Source: an uncultured Clostridium sp. (GTDB lineage Bacteria > Bacillota > Clostridia > Peptostreptococcales > Peptostreptococcaceae). Taken from it: 64,000 bases of DNA. The position numbers and the translations under genes are program-made. Location of the stretch: assembly GCA_945871955.1 (NCBI GenBank), contig CAMBXR010000004.1, positions 1-64,000 on the forward strand. Direction: 5' to 3'. The stretch's first letter is position 1, and each line of letters opens with the position of its first letter. Below the pieces are notes generated by a model. It searched no databases. It was not told the origin of the DNA and worked only from the letters and a program-made list of their open reading frames with translations. Of this stretch, positions 55,621-64,000 are shown in pieces.

Positions 55621-56342
55621 TATACGTTATAGGAATAGGACCAGGTTCTAGAAATCTGATGACAGAAGAAGCAATAGCAGCAATAGAAGATGCTGAAGTA
55701 ATAGTTGGATACAAAACTTACATAAACTTAATAACTGAGTTTATAGGAGATAAAGAAGTTGTTCAAAATGGAATGAGAAAAGAAATAGAAAGATGTAGGG
55801 AAGCTATAGAAATTGCTAAAACTGGTAAAAAAGTTGCAGTGATAAGTAGTGGTGATGCTGGAATTTATGGAATGGCAGGACTTATATTAGAGCTTTTAAC
55901 AAAAGAAGAAACTGATATAAAAGTTAAAGTTGTTCCAGGGGTTACAGCAAGTATAGGTGCAGCGGCAGTACTTGGTGCACCAATAATGCATGATTTTTGT
56001 CATATAAGTTTAAGTGACTTACTTACTCCATGGGAAGTTATAGAAAAAAGATTAAGATTAGCTGCAGAGGCCGACTTTGTAATTTGTTTATATAACCCAA
56101 GAAGTAAAGGTAGAAGTGAGCATTTAGCAAAAGCATTTGAAATAATGGGCGAATTTAAAGATAAATCAACTCCAGTTGGAATAGTTAAAGATGTGGGAAG
56201 AGCTGATGAAGAAAAAATAATTTGTACATTTGATACTATGGACTTTGAAAAAGTTGATATGACGACTATGGTTATAATAGGAAATAAGGCCACTTATATA
56301 CATGATGACTTAATGATAACTCCAAGAGGTTATAATTTATAG
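55617..56342 (+). CDS. cbiH: cobalt-precorrin-3 (C17)-methyltransferase
   Basis: A 241-residue methylase that also drives ring contraction. IGIGPGSRNLMTEEA at the start, VIVGYKTYINLI near residue 30, SSGDAGIYGMAGL near residue 79 and VIIGNKATYIHDDLMITPRGY at the end fit CbiH. It overlaps cbiG by four bases. A 29-base gap precedes cbiJ. Confidence 0.95.
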   Translation: MIYVIGIGPGSRNLMTEEAIAAIEDAEVIVGYKTYINLITEFIGDKEVVQNGMRKEIERCREAIEIAKTGKKVAVISSGDAGIYGMAGLILELLTKEETDIKVKVVPGVTASIGAAAVLGAPIMHDFCHISLSDLLTPWEVIEKRLRLAAEADFVICLYNPRSKGRSEHLAKAFEIMGEFKDKSTPVGIVKDVGRADEEKIICTFDTMDFEKVDMTTMVIIGNKATYIHDDLMITPRGYNL

Positions 56343-56371
56343 ATAAGAAATAGCCTTAGGAGGATAAAAAG

Positions 56372-57127
56372 ATGATATTGGTTTTAGGAGGAACATCAGA
56401 TAGCATAGAAATATGTAATCTGTTGAATAAGCAGAATTTATCATATTTTGTGTCTGTTACCACAGTTTATGGTGAAGAACTGGCTAGAAGATGTACAGAT
56501 AAAGTATTATTAAAAAAATTAACTATTGAAGATATGGTTGATTTTATAAAAGAAAATAAAATAGATAAAGTAATAGATGCAACCCATCCCTATGCAGTGG
56601 AAGTATCAAATAATGCTATTAAAGCTTGTGAACTTTCAAATATAAAATATATAAGATTTGAAAGAGAATCTTTAATAAATAAAATAGATTATGAAAATAA
56701 ATATATAGTTGAAACAATTGAAGAAGCTTGCGACGTAGCGAATAAAATTGGTAATAACATATTTATAGGAACAGGAAGCAAAAACTTAGGTATTTATAAA
56801 GAACTAATAAAAAATAAAAACTTGATGGCAAGAGTTTTACCAACAAGTGAAGTATTAATAAGCTGTGAAAATTTAGGATTTAATGCAGACAATATTATAG
56901 CTATGAAAGGACCATTTACACAAGAAATGAATGAGTCTACATATAAACAATATAATATTGATTTGGTTATTACTAAAGAAAGTGGTGCTGCAGGAGGTTT
57001 CTTAGAAAAAGTAAATGCCTGCAAAACATTAAATATTCCAGTAGTAATAATGAAGAGAAAAGAAATGAATTATCCAAATACTATTGGAACAGTTGAGAGG
57101 TTAGTAGATTTAGTTAAGACTTATTAG
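56372..57127 (+). CDS. cbiJ: cobalt-precorrin-6A reductase
   Basis: A 251-residue NADH-dependent reductase of the CbiJ/CobK family. ILVLGGTSDSIEI opens the protein, followed by DATHPYAVEVSNNA near residue 70, RFERES, and a C-terminal VITKESGAAGGFLEKV segment. RBS TTAGGAGG. Confidence 0.94.
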   Translation: MILVLGGTSDSIEICNLLNKQNLSYFVSVTTVYGEELARRCTDKVLLKKLTIEDMVDFIKENKIDKVIDATHPYAVEVSNNAIKACELSNIKYIRFERESLINKIDYENKYIVETIEEACDVANKIGNNIFIGTGSKNLGIYKELIKNKNLMARVLPTSEVLISCENLGFNADNIIAMKGPFTQEMNESTYKQYNIDLVITKESGAAGGFLEKVNACKTLNIPVVIMKRKEMNYPNTIGTVERLVDLVKTY

Positions 57128-57138
57128 GAGAGAAAAAA

Positions 57139-57933
57139 ATGAAAAAAGCTATATTAGTAGTTAGTTTTGGAACAAGCTATCATGAAACGAGAAGAAAAAC
57201 AATAGAAGCGTGTGAAAATAAGATAAAAGAAAGCTTTGAAGGATATGATTTTTATAGAGCATTTACATCAAGAATGATAATTAATAAACTTAGAAAAAGA
57301 GATAATATGTTTATTGACAATCCAAGTGAAGCATTGGAAAAATTATATAATGATGGATACAAAGAAGTTGTGATACAATCACTTCATATTATATGTGGAG
57401 AAGAATACAACAAGTTAAAAGATATGGTTGCCGAGTATGAGGATAAATTTGAAAAAATTTCTATTGGAAGACCATTATTAACTTATATTGATGATTATAG
57501 AGAGACTGTTGAAGCAGTAAGAAAAGATTTAGATAATATGGATATAGATGAAGCCGTAGTATTTATGGGACATGGAACAGAACATGAAAGTCATGCTTCA
57601 TATCCTGCTATAGAGTATATGTTTAGAGATTACGGTATAAATGCTTTTGTAGGAACTGTTGAAGGTTATCCAGAAATAGAGCAAGTTATAAAAAGATTAA
57701 AAGATAATAATATAAAAACTGTAGATTTAATACCATTTATGTTAGTAGCAGGAGACCATGCTATTAATGATATGGCTGGTGAAGATGAGGATTCATGGAA
57801 ATCTATATTAGAAAAAGAAGGATTTAAAGTAAAAGTTCATTTAAAAGGTCTTGGAGAAAATCCATATATACAAGACCAATTTAAAAATCATGCAATAGAT
57901 TGTATGAAAGAATTACAAGAAGTTAGTATTTAA
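57139..57933 (+). CDS. cbiK: sirohydrochlorin cobaltochelatase
   Basis: A 264-residue class II chelatase inserting Co2+ into sirohydrochlorin, committing it to B12. VVSFGTSYHETRRKTIE at the N-terminus, catalytic His in MGHGTEHESHASY near residue 145 and second metal His in AGDHAINDMAGED near residue 208 are clear. No signal peptide, so it is cytoplasmic. Confidence 0.95.
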   Translation: MKKAILVVSFGTSYHETRRKTIEACENKIKESFEGYDFYRAFTSRMIINKLRKRDNMFIDNPSEALEKLYNDGYKEVVIQSLHIICGEEYNKLKDMVAEYEDKFEKISIGRPLLTYIDDYRETVEAVRKDLDNMDIDEAVVFMGHGTEHESHASYPAIEYMFRDYGINAFVGTVEGYPEIEQVIKRLKDNNIKTVDLIPFMLVAGDHAINDMAGEDEDSWKSILEKEGFKVKVHLKGLGENPYIQDQFKNHAIDCMKELQEVSI

Positions 57934-57950
57934 TATTGGAGGAAAATAAG

Positions 57951-58658
57951 ATGGCAAAATTTTATGGAATAGGAACAGGACCTGGAGATAGTTCTTTACT
58001 TACAGTAAAGGCAGTAGACACACTAAGAAATATTGATATATTATATACTCCAGAAGCCAAAAAAGGTGGAGATAGTCTAGCTTTATCAATAGTAAAAAAA
58101 TATTTACCAGAAGACTTAGAAATAAAATCTAGACATTTTCCAATGAGTAATGATAGTGTTGAAAAAGTACAAGTATGGAATAATGTTTCAGCAGAGATAG
58201 TTTCAGATGTTAAAAGTGGTAAAGATGTTGGTTTTGTAACATTAGGAGATCCTATGATATATAGTACTTATGTATATGTCATGGAAAGATTAATGGAAGA
58301 TATAGAAGTTGAAACTATACCTGGAATATCATCATTTTCAAATATAGCTTCAAATCATAATTATCCATTAGTAATGGATACAGACCCTCTTATGGTAATA
58401 CCATGTACAATGGAAGAAGAAAAAATTGATGAAGCTTTAGAAAAATATGATTGCTTTGTATTAATGAAAGTTTATAAGAGAATAAATACAATATTAGAAA
58501 AACTTGAAAAACATGATTTAATAGATCATGCCATATTAGTTAGCAATTCATCTCAAGAAAGAGAAGAAGTAATTACTAATTTAAGAGATTGTAAAATAGA
58601 TGATAAAATATCATATTTCTCAACAATATTAGTCAATAAAAATCGTAACACAAGATAG
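57951..58658 (+). CDS. cbiL: cobalt-factor II (precorrin-2) C20-methyltransferase
   Basis: A 235-residue methylase that adds the third SAM-derived methyl group. FYGIGTGPGDSSLLTVKAV at the start, LGDPMIYSTYVYVMERL near residue 97 and GISSFSNIAS identify CbiL. The apparent TTG at 57936 is part of the TTGGAGGAAAA ribosome binding site, so ATG 57951 is used. Confidence 0.95.
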   Translation: MAKFYGIGTGPGDSSLLTVKAVDTLRNIDILYTPEAKKGGDSLALSIVKKYLPEDLEIKSRHFPMSNDSVEKVQVWNNVSAEIVSDVKSGKDVGFVTLGDPMIYSTYVYVMERLMEDIEVETIPGISSFSNIASNHNYPLVMDTDPLMVIPCTMEEEKIDEALEKYDCFVLMKVYKRINTILEKLEKHDLIDHAILVSNSSQEREEVITNLRDCKIDDKISYFSTILVNKNRNTR

Positions 58659-58691
58659 TATTAGAATTCCTAAAAATCAAGGAGACGTATT

Positions 58692-59591
58692 ATGAAAATA
58701 GTAGTTGGAACTAGAGGTAGTAAATTAGCCCTTGTTCAAACTAACTGGGTAGTTGATGAGTTAAAAAAAGCTAATCCAGGGATTGAATTTGAAATTAAGG
58801 TTATAAAAACAAAGGGAGATTTAGTAACACATTTACCTCTACATAAAATAGGAGATAAGGGTTTATTTACAAAGGAAATAGAACAGCAGCTTTTAGATAA
58901 AGAAATTGATTTAGCTATTCATAGTATGAAGGATATGCCATCAATTTTACCAGAAGGTTTAAAATTTGCTAGTATTCCTAAAAGAGAAGACCCAAGAGAT
59001 GTTCTTGTTTTAAAAGAAGGATATAATGATATAAATGATTTACCTAAAGGAGCTAAAATAGGAACAGGAAGTAAAAGAAGAACATATCAACTTCTTAAAT
59101 ATAGACCAGATTTAGAAATAATACCTATAAGAGGTAATATTGATACAAGAATAAGAAAAATAGAAGATGAAAATCTAGATGGTATAGTTTTAGCTGCAGC
59201 TGGATTAAATAGAGCAGGTCTTGATAATCATATAAGTTATCATTTACCAATAGATATTATGATTCCAGCACCGGCTCAAGGAGCTCTTGCATTAGAAATA
59301 AGAGAAAATGATTCTAATATGGAAGAAATTATTTCTCATATTAAAGATGAAATGACAGAGATTCAAGTAGCAGCAGAAAGAGGTTTTTTAAGGGGAGTAA
59401 ATGGAAGTTGTCATATTCCAATGGGAGCTTACTGTGAAATAAAAGATAATAAACTTCATTTAAGTGGACTTTATGGAGATGAAGAGGGAAATAAACTAGT
59501 AATAAAATCTATTACTGGAGATATTGAAGAAGCTGAAGAAATAGGATTTGAATTAGCTAAAAATGTACTTAAAGAGTACAATAGCTTATAG
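58692..59591 (+). CDS. hemC: porphobilinogen deaminase (hydroxymethylbilane synthase)
   Basis: A 299-residue enzyme assembling four porphobilinogens into hydroxymethylbilane. GTRGSKLALVQTNWV at the start, HSMKDMPS near residue 75, GTGSKRRTYQL near residue 120, RGNIDTRIRK near residue 150, and the dipyrromethane-attachment Cys in GVNGSCHIPMGAYC near residue 239. It sits in the B12 operon, so precursor supply follows the riboswitch. Confidence 0.97.
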   Translation: MKIVVGTRGSKLALVQTNWVVDELKKANPGIEFEIKVIKTKGDLVTHLPLHKIGDKGLFTKEIEQQLLDKEIDLAIHSMKDMPSILPEGLKFASIPKREDPRDVLVLKEGYNDINDLPKGAKIGTGSKRRTYQLLKYRPDLEIIPIRGNIDTRIRKIEDENLDGIVLAAAGLNRAGLDNHISYHLPIDIMIPAPAQGALALEIRENDSNMEEIISHIKDEMTEIQVAAERGFLRGVNGSCHIPMGAYCEIKDNKLHLSGLYGDEEGNKLVIKSITGDIEEAEEIGFELAKNVLKEYNSL

Positions 59592-59613
59592 TAAATTTAA
59601 GGAGCATAGGATT

Positions 59614-61152
59614 ATGAAAGGAAAAGTTTACTTAGTAGGGGCAGGTCCTGGAGATTATAAACTTATGACACTGAAAGGATTAGAATGTATAAGAAAATCA
59701 GATGTAATAGTTTATGATAGACTGGCAAATATTAATTACTTAAAAGAAGCCAAAGAAAATTGTGAATTTATAAATGTGGGAAAAGCATCAAGTAATCACT
59801 TACTACCACAGGATGATATAAATAGATTAATAGCTGATAAAGCATTAGAAGGAAAAGTAGTCACTAGATTAAAGGGTGGAGACCCTTATGTATTTGGAAG
59901 AGGTGGAGAAGAGGCTGAGATTTTGAGAGAAGAAGGCATTGATTTTGAAGTTGTGCCAGGTATAACTTCTGCCATAGGTGGATTATGTTATGCAGGAATT
60001 CCAATAACTCATAGAGATCATGCTTCATCTTTTCATGTAGTAACAGGTCATCCAAGAAATGATGGCAAAGAAACTAAGGAAATAAACTGGAAAGCTTTAG
60101 CTAATGTTAAAGGAACTTTAGTATTTTTAATGGGAATTGCTAATTTAGAGCATATTAGTGAAAATCTTATTAAAGAAGGGAAAGATAAAAACACACCTGT
60201 TGCATTTATAAGTTGGGCAACTAGATATAATCAAAGTGTTGTAACAGCAACTTTAGAAAATGCTTATGAAGTTGCTGTAAAAGAAAATATAAAACCGCCA
60301 ACATTAATAGTAGTTGGAACAGTTGTAAATCTTAGAGAAAAATTAAACTTCTTTGAAGAAAAACCATTGTTTGGGAAAAATATAGTTGTGACTAGAAGTA
60401 GAACTCAAAGTAGTGCTTTAGTTGAAAAAATTTCTGATTTAGGTGGAAATCCAATAGAAATACCAACTATAAAAATAGAAAAGTTTGAAAATAACTTGGA
60501 ATTAGAAGAAGAAATAAATAATCTTAAAGATTATTCATATATAATATTTAGTAGTAAAAATGCAGTAAAAATATTCTTTGATAAATTAAATGAAATGGGA
60601 TATGATTCAAGAGCCTTATATAATGCAAAAATATGTGCAGTTGGCTCTGAAACTGCAAGATATATAAGAGAAAGAGGCATTAATCCTGATATAGTTCCTA
60701 AAAAATATATAGCAGAAGGTCTTTATGAGGAGTTAAAAGATGTTATTAAAGAAAATGATAAAGTTTTAATTCCTAGAGCCAAAAATGCTAGAGATTTTTT
60801 AGTTAAAAATTTAAGTGAAAAATGCTTTGTAAAAGAAGTACTTACTTATGAATCTGTAATTGATTATTCTAAAAAAGATGAATTATTAGATATAATAGAA
60901 AATAAAAATGTGGATTATATTACTTTTGCCAGTTCTTCAACAGTAAGAAACTTTATGACTTTAATTGGAGAAGAAAATATAAATAAATTAAAATCAATAA
61001 AAATAATTTCTATAGGTGATATTACAAGTAAAACTATAGAAGAATTTGATTTAGATGTTTATAAACAATCTGATGAAGCGACAATTGTAAGTATGATAGA
61101 TGCAATATCAAATGATAAAAATGATTTAAATATGGGAGAAGTAATATGTTAA
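59614..61152 (+). CDS. cobA-hemD: uroporphyrinogen III C-methyltransferase / uroporphyrinogen III synthase fusion
   Basis: A 512-residue bifunctional protein. Residues about 1-240 are SUMT ([59 protein letters not shown]), producing precorrin-2; residues about 255-500 are HemD ([36 protein letters not shown]), closing hydroxymethylbilane to uroporphyrinogen III. Such fusions are common in clostridia. ATG 59614 follows AAGGAGCATAGG; an earlier in-frame codon lies inside hemC. It overlaps hemB by seven bases. Confidence 0.96.
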   Translation: MKGKVYLVGAGPGDYKLMTLKGLECIRKSDVIVYDRLANINYLKEAKENCEFINVGKASSNHLLPQDDINRLIADKALEGKVVTRLKGGDPYVFGRGGEEAEILREEGIDFEVVPGITSAIGGLCYAGIPITHRDHASSFHVVTGHPRNDGKETKEINWKALANVKGTLVFLMGIANLEHISENLIKEGKDKNTPVAFISWATRYNQSVVTATLENAYEVAVKENIKPPTLIVVGTVVNLREKLNFFEEKPLFGKNIVVTRSRTQSSALVEKISDLGGNPIEIPTIKIEKFENNLELEEEINNLKDYSYIIFSSKNAVKIFFDKLNEMGYDSRALYNAKICAVGSETARYIRERGINPDIVPKKYIAEGLYEELKDVIKENDKVLIPRAKNARDFLVKNLSEKCFVKEVLTYESVIDYSKKDELLDIIENKNVDYITFASSSTVRNFMTLIGEENINKLKSIKIISIGDITSKTIEEFDLDVYKQSDEATIVSMIDAISNDKNDLNMGEVIC

Positions 61153-62120
61153 GAAGACCAAGACGATTAAGAAGTAGCAAAGCTATAAGAAACTTAGTAA
61201 GAGAAACAAAATTACAAGTGGAAGATTTAATTTATCCACTATTTATAGTAGATGGAGAAAATATAAAAAGAGAAATACCATCTATGGAAGGTGTTTATCA
61301 TTTCTCAGTTGACATGTTAGAGGATGAAATAAAAGAATTAACGGATCTTGGAATAGAGCATGTATTATTATTTGGTGTACCAGATGATAATAAAAAGGAC
61401 TGTTGTGGAAGTGAAGCATTTAATCCAGATGGTTCAGTTCAAAGGGCTATAAAAAAAATAAAAGAAATAAACCCAGAAATTGATGTAATTTGTGATGTAT
61501 GTATGTGTGAGTATACTAGTCATGGTCACTGCGGAATATTAACTGACAGTGGGTATGTTCATAATGATAAAACTTTAGATTATCTTGGGAAAATATCATT
61601 AAGTTATGCTAAGGCAGGAGCTGATATGGTAGCACCATCAGATATGATGGATGGTAGAATAGGTTATATAAGAGAAGTATTAGATAATAATGGATTTGAA
61701 AATGTGGCAATAATGGCTTATAGTGCTAAATATGCTTCGGCCTTCTATGGGCCATTTAGAGATGCGGCAAATTCTGCTCCTAAATTTGGAGATAGAAAAA
61801 CTTATCAAATGGATCCAGCAAACTCAAATGAAGCAATAATAGAAGGACAATTAGATATTGAAGAAGGTGCAGATATAATAATGGTTAAACCAGCTCTATC
61901 TTACTTAGACATAATTCAAAGATTTAAAGATAACTTTAATTTACCAATAGCAGCTTATAATGTAAGTGGTGAATATTCAATGTTAAAACTAGCTGTTAAA
62001 GAAGGTTTATTAAATGAAAGTGCCATCTATGAAGCTGTTATGTCTATAAAAAGAGCTGGAGCAACTATAATAATCACTTATTTTGCTAAAGATATAGCTA
62101 AAATGTTAAAAAATAACTAG
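61146..62120 (+). CDS. hemB: delta-aminolevulinic acid dehydratase (porphobilinogen synthase)
   Basis: A 324-residue enzyme condensing two 5-aminolevulinates to porphobilinogen. [19 protein letters not shown] at the start; the cysteine metal site [15 protein letters not shown] near residues 117-131 indicates a zinc-dependent form; active-site lysines are in MAYSAKYAS and [10 protein letters not shown]. It overlaps the preceding fusion gene by seven bases, completing the route from glutamyl-tRNA with hemA-hemL upstream. Confidence 0.97.
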   Translation: MLRRPRRLRSSKAIRNLVRETKLQVEDLIYPLFIVDGENIKREIPSMEGVYHFSVDMLEDEIKELTDLGIEHVLLFGVPDDNKKDCCGSEAFNPDGSVQRAIKKIKEINPEIDVICDVCMCEYTSHGHCGILTDSGYVHNDKTLDYLGKISLSYAKAGADMVAPSDMMDGRIGYIREVLDNNGFENVAIMAYSAKYASAFYGPFRDAANSAPKFGDRKTYQMDPANSNEAIIEGQLDIEEGADIIMVKPALSYLDIIQRFKDNFNLPIAAYNVSGEYSMLKLAVKEGLLNESAIYEAVMSIKRAGATIIITYFAKDIAKMLKNN

Positions 62121-62156
62121 CTTTTATAAGTGATAAAACATATTGGAGGATAAATT

Positions 62157-62801
62157 ATGAATAATAAATTTGTTTTATCATATAGTGGAGGAAAGGATTG
62201 TTTATTAGCTTTATATAGAAAAATACAAGAAGGATATACTCCAGTGGCGCTTTTAACTACAGTTAAGAAAAATTCTGATGAGACTTGGACTCATGGTCTA
62301 AGTTACGACTTGCTTGAACAAGTTAGTAAAAGTTTAGAGCTTCCCGTAATATATGCAAAGTGTGATGTATCAGAATATGAAGATGTATTTGAAGAAAAAC
62401 TTAAAGAAGCAAAAGAAATGGGTGCATCATTCGTAGTATATGGAGACATAGATATTGAACATCATAGAAAGTGGGGAGTTGATAGGGCAGAAAATGCAGG
62501 ACTAAACTATGAATTTCCTCTATGGAAAGAAGATAGAGAAAAACTTGTTTATGAAGTTATAGATAGTGGATTCAAAGCAGTAATTAAAAAAGTTAATTTA
62601 GACTTTATGAGTGAGGATTTTCTAGGAAAAACACTAACAAAAGAATTAGTACAAAAAATAAAATTAACGGGTTCTGATCCTTGTGGTGAAAATGGAGAGT
62701 ACCATACATTTGTAGTTGATGGACCAATATTTGATTATAAAATAGATATTAAACATGATAATTTTAAAATCGAAAATAATTGTGCATTATCCATAATGTA
62801 A
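62157..62801 (+). CDS. DUF71/COG2102 ATP pyrophosphatase (diphthine-ammonia ligase-like, B12-linked)
   Basis: A 214-residue PP-loop enzyme: SGGKDC at residues 10-15 binds ATP pyrophosphate; VYGDIDIEHHRKWGVDRAE near residue 98, FLGKTLTKEL and GSDPCGENGEYHTFV near the C-terminus are the COG2102 signature. Eukaryal/archaeal members make diphthamide, which bacteria lack; bacterial ones near corrinoid genes have been predicted to act in B12 salvage or amidation. It starts 36 bases after hemB with GGAGG and precedes the operon's terminator, so it is co-regulated with B12 synthesis. The reaction is unproven. Confidence 0.85.
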   Translation: MNNKFVLSYSGGKDCLLALYRKIQEGYTPVALLTTVKKNSDETWTHGLSYDLLEQVSKSLELPVIYAKCDVSEYEDVFEEKLKEAKEMGASFVVYGDIDIEHHRKWGVDRAENAGLNYEFPLWKEDREKLVYEVIDSGFKAVIKKVNLDFMSEDFLGKTLTKELVQKIKLTGSDPCGENGEYHTFVVDGPIFDYKIDIKHDNFKIENNCALSIM

Positions 62802-62813
62802 AAATAGAAATAG

Positions 62814-62858
62814 AATACCTTAAAGTTTAGTTTATACAACATCTTTAAGGTATTTTTA
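62814..62858 (+). terminator. terminator of the main cobalamin operon
   Basis: AATACCTTAAA pairs with TTTAAGGTATT around a 19-base loop and continues into TTTTATT. Confidence 0.9.
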
Positions 62859-62859
62859 T

Positions 62860-62887
62860 TTGTAAAATTATTAGATTACAATATAAT
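62860..62887 (+). promoter_or_regulatory. sirC promoter
   Basis: TTGTAA at 62860-62865, a 16-base spacer and TATAAT at 62882-62887, directly behind the operon terminator and 35 bases before sirC. No riboswitch lies between. Confidence 0.7.
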
Positions 62888-62921
62888 TAAAATTAAATAA
62901 TTAAAATAGCAGGGAGTTAAA

Positions 62922-63503
62922 ATGTATTATCCAATAAATTTAAGAATAGATGATATGAAAATAGTTATTATAGGTGGAGGAAAGGTTGCATATAGAAAAT
63001 GTATAAATTTCTTAGCTTTTAATAAAAGAGTATTAGTGGTGAGTAAAGAATTTATAGAAGAATTTGAAGGAATAAAAAATCAGATTGAAATGATAAAAGA
63101 TAGCTATGATGAAAAATATATAAAAGATGCCTTTGTTGTTGTGGCTGCAACTAATAATAAAGAAGTAAATCATAAGATAGGTATTTATTGCAGACAATAT
63201 AACAAGTTAGTAAATGTTGTAGATGATGGAGAGTTATCTAATTTTACTGTACCATCCTTTGTAAAAAGAGGAGACTTGTTATTAAGCGTATCTACAGGAG
63301 GAAAAAGTCCGTCTTTATCTAGTAAGATAAGAAAAGATTTAGAAGAAGTATATGATGAAAGTTATGAAGAATATGTAAAACTTTTAGGACAGGCTAGACA
63401 AATAATAATTAAAAATACTAGTGATATAAAAGAAAGAAGAAAAAAATTAAAAGAACTTCTAGACTTAAATTCAGATGAACTTAGAAAAATCTATTCAAGG
63501 TAA
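62922..63503 (+). CDS. sirC: precorrin-2 dehydrogenase (siroheme branch)
   Basis: A 193-residue NAD-dependent dehydrogenase oxidising precorrin-2 to sirohydrochlorin: YPINLRIDDMKIVIIGGGKVAYRKC contains the Rossmann GGG motif (about residues 17-20), and SVSTGGKSPSLSSKIRKDL near residue 125 is the SirC/CysG-N signature. No ferrochelatase part is present, so iron insertion would need another enzyme or CbiK moonlighting. It has its own promoter outside riboswitch control, sensible because siroheme is needed regardless of B12 status. RBS AGGGAG. Confidence 0.93.
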   Translation: MYYPINLRIDDMKIVIIGGGKVAYRKCINFLAFNKRVLVVSKEFIEEFEGIKNQIEMIKDSYDEKYIKDAFVVVAATNNKEVNHKIGIYCRQYNKLVNVVDDGELSNFTVPSFVKRGDLLLSVSTGGKSPSLSSKIRKDLEEVYDESYEEYVKLLGQARQIIIKNTSDIKERRKKLKELLDLNSDELRKIYSR

Positions 63504-63625
63504 TTTAGAGAAAAACGAAAAAATGGTAATTCTAAGATTAGCTATAAATGAGAATTAAAAAATTAGTATAAATACTCCTGAAAGATAAAAACTAACTTTA
63601 AAAGAAGTTTTAGGAGGTAATATAA

Positions 63626-64000
63626 ATGAAAGTAACATTTCAAGGAAATCCAATAACACTAAAAGGAACACAAGTAAAAGTAGGAGATACAGCTCCAGAT
63701 TTTACAGTTGTAGATAATAATCTAAATCCACTTAAACTTAGTGATACAAAAGGGAAAAGAGTATTTTTAACAGTACCATCTATAGATACTTCAGTTTGTG
63801 ATACTGAAGTTAGAAGATTTAATCAAGAAGCCACTAAATTAGGTGAAGATGTAACTATATATACTATATCTATGGATTTACCATTTGCCCAAGGAAGATG
63901 GTGTGGTGGTGCTGGAATAGATAGAGTAAAAACAGTTTCAGACTATAAAGACAGAGAATTTGGGAATAACTATGGAGTTTATATAAATGAATTGGGTCTT
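63626..64000 (+). CDS. tpx: thiol peroxidase Tpx (partial, cut by window end)
   Basis: The first 125 codons of an atypical 2-Cys peroxiredoxin, with the frame open to the last base. MKVTFQGNPITLKGTQVKVG and GDTAPDFTV at the start, the peroxidatic Cys in PSIDTSVCDTEVRRFN near residue 60 and resolving Cys in GRWCGGAG near residue 93 are visible. It reduces peroxides with thioredoxin electrons. ATG 63626 follows a perfect AGGAGG. The missing portion lies beyond 64000. Confidence 0.96.
   Translation, partial: MKVTFQGNPITLKGTQVKVGDTAPDFTVVDNNLNPLKLSDTKGKRVFLTVPSIDTSVCDTEVRRFNQEATKLGEDVTIYTISMDLPFAQGRWCGGAGIDRVKTVSDYKDREFGNNYGVYINELGL

Noticed and set aside
63504..63625. TAATTCT/AGAATTA hairpin between sirC and tpx as a terminator
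   Set aside because: Arms are only seven bases and the tail is A-rich on the + strand; it could be an operator for tpx, but there is nothing to support that.

Overview
The window is AT-rich (roughly 28% GC by eye), densely coded DNA from a low-GC Gram-positive anaerobe. A T-box leader, three cobalamin riboswitches, AGGAGG-type ribosome binding sites, TTG/GTG starts, the oxygen-independent (cbi) route to vitamin B12, and ferredoxin-domain oxidoreductases all point to the Clostridia. A Peptostreptococcaceae-like genus is my guess; the sequence alone does not prove it.

Layout. (1) 1-10.1 kb is a mixed set: a YkvI-type membrane protein, a stand-alone siroheme/4Fe-4S reductase, a TetR-MMPL-coiled-coil export cassette, a DUF3810 membrane metalloprotease-like protein, a small zinc-ribbon protein, a decayed DUF2628 gene that only becomes visible on translating the + strand of an apparent gap, and a Ca2+/Na+ exchanger. 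(2) 10.1-15 kb: a gene-poor stretch with two orphan hairpins, an asparagine synthetase gene broken at a G6 run, a DHA2 drug exporter and a YdcF-like protein. (3) 15-17 kb: an isoleucine-type T-box in front of a half-length BASS transporter and ilvE. (4) 17-20.8 kb: nadA-nadB-nadC divergent from their predicted repressor niaR. (5) 20.8-30 kb: a cobalamin riboswitch heading a LysR - M14 deacylase - five-subunit Dpp/Nik-type ABC importer - MATE cluster, the most unusual unit here. (6) 30-38.8 kb: ArsR plus a Cd/Zn ATPase with four N-terminal metal-binding domains, MerR plus MATE, an HD hydrolase, a ferredoxin-nitroreductase and an intracellular subtilisin. (7) 38.8-63.5 kb: the B12 supercluster. 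(8) The window ends inside a thiol peroxidase gene (tpx).

How it works together. One riboswitch controls the cobalt importer cbiMNQO, perhaps with hemA-hemL downstream. A second heads an 18-kb run: cbiP-cbiA-cbiB-cobD-pduX-cbiC-cbiD-cbiE-cbiT-cbiF-cbiG-cbiH-cbiJ-cbiK-cbiL-hemC-cobA/hemD-hemB and a DUF71 ATP pyrophosphatase. With the separately promoted sirC, the locus encodes glutamyl-tRNA to uroporphyrinogen III, sirohydrochlorin, cobalt insertion, the corrin ring, and both halves of the aminopropanol linker. It lacks the corrinoid adenosyltransferase and the nucleotide-loop genes (cobU/cobS/cobT/cobC), which must lie elsewhere or be absent. The siroheme branch is served by sirC and probably feeds the reductase at 1.3 kb.

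No tRNA, rRNA, CRISPR array, transposase or phage gene was recognised. Three small GC-rich islets (34.66, 41.86 and 46.50 kb) look foreign to the surrounding base composition and may be copies of short dispersed repeats.
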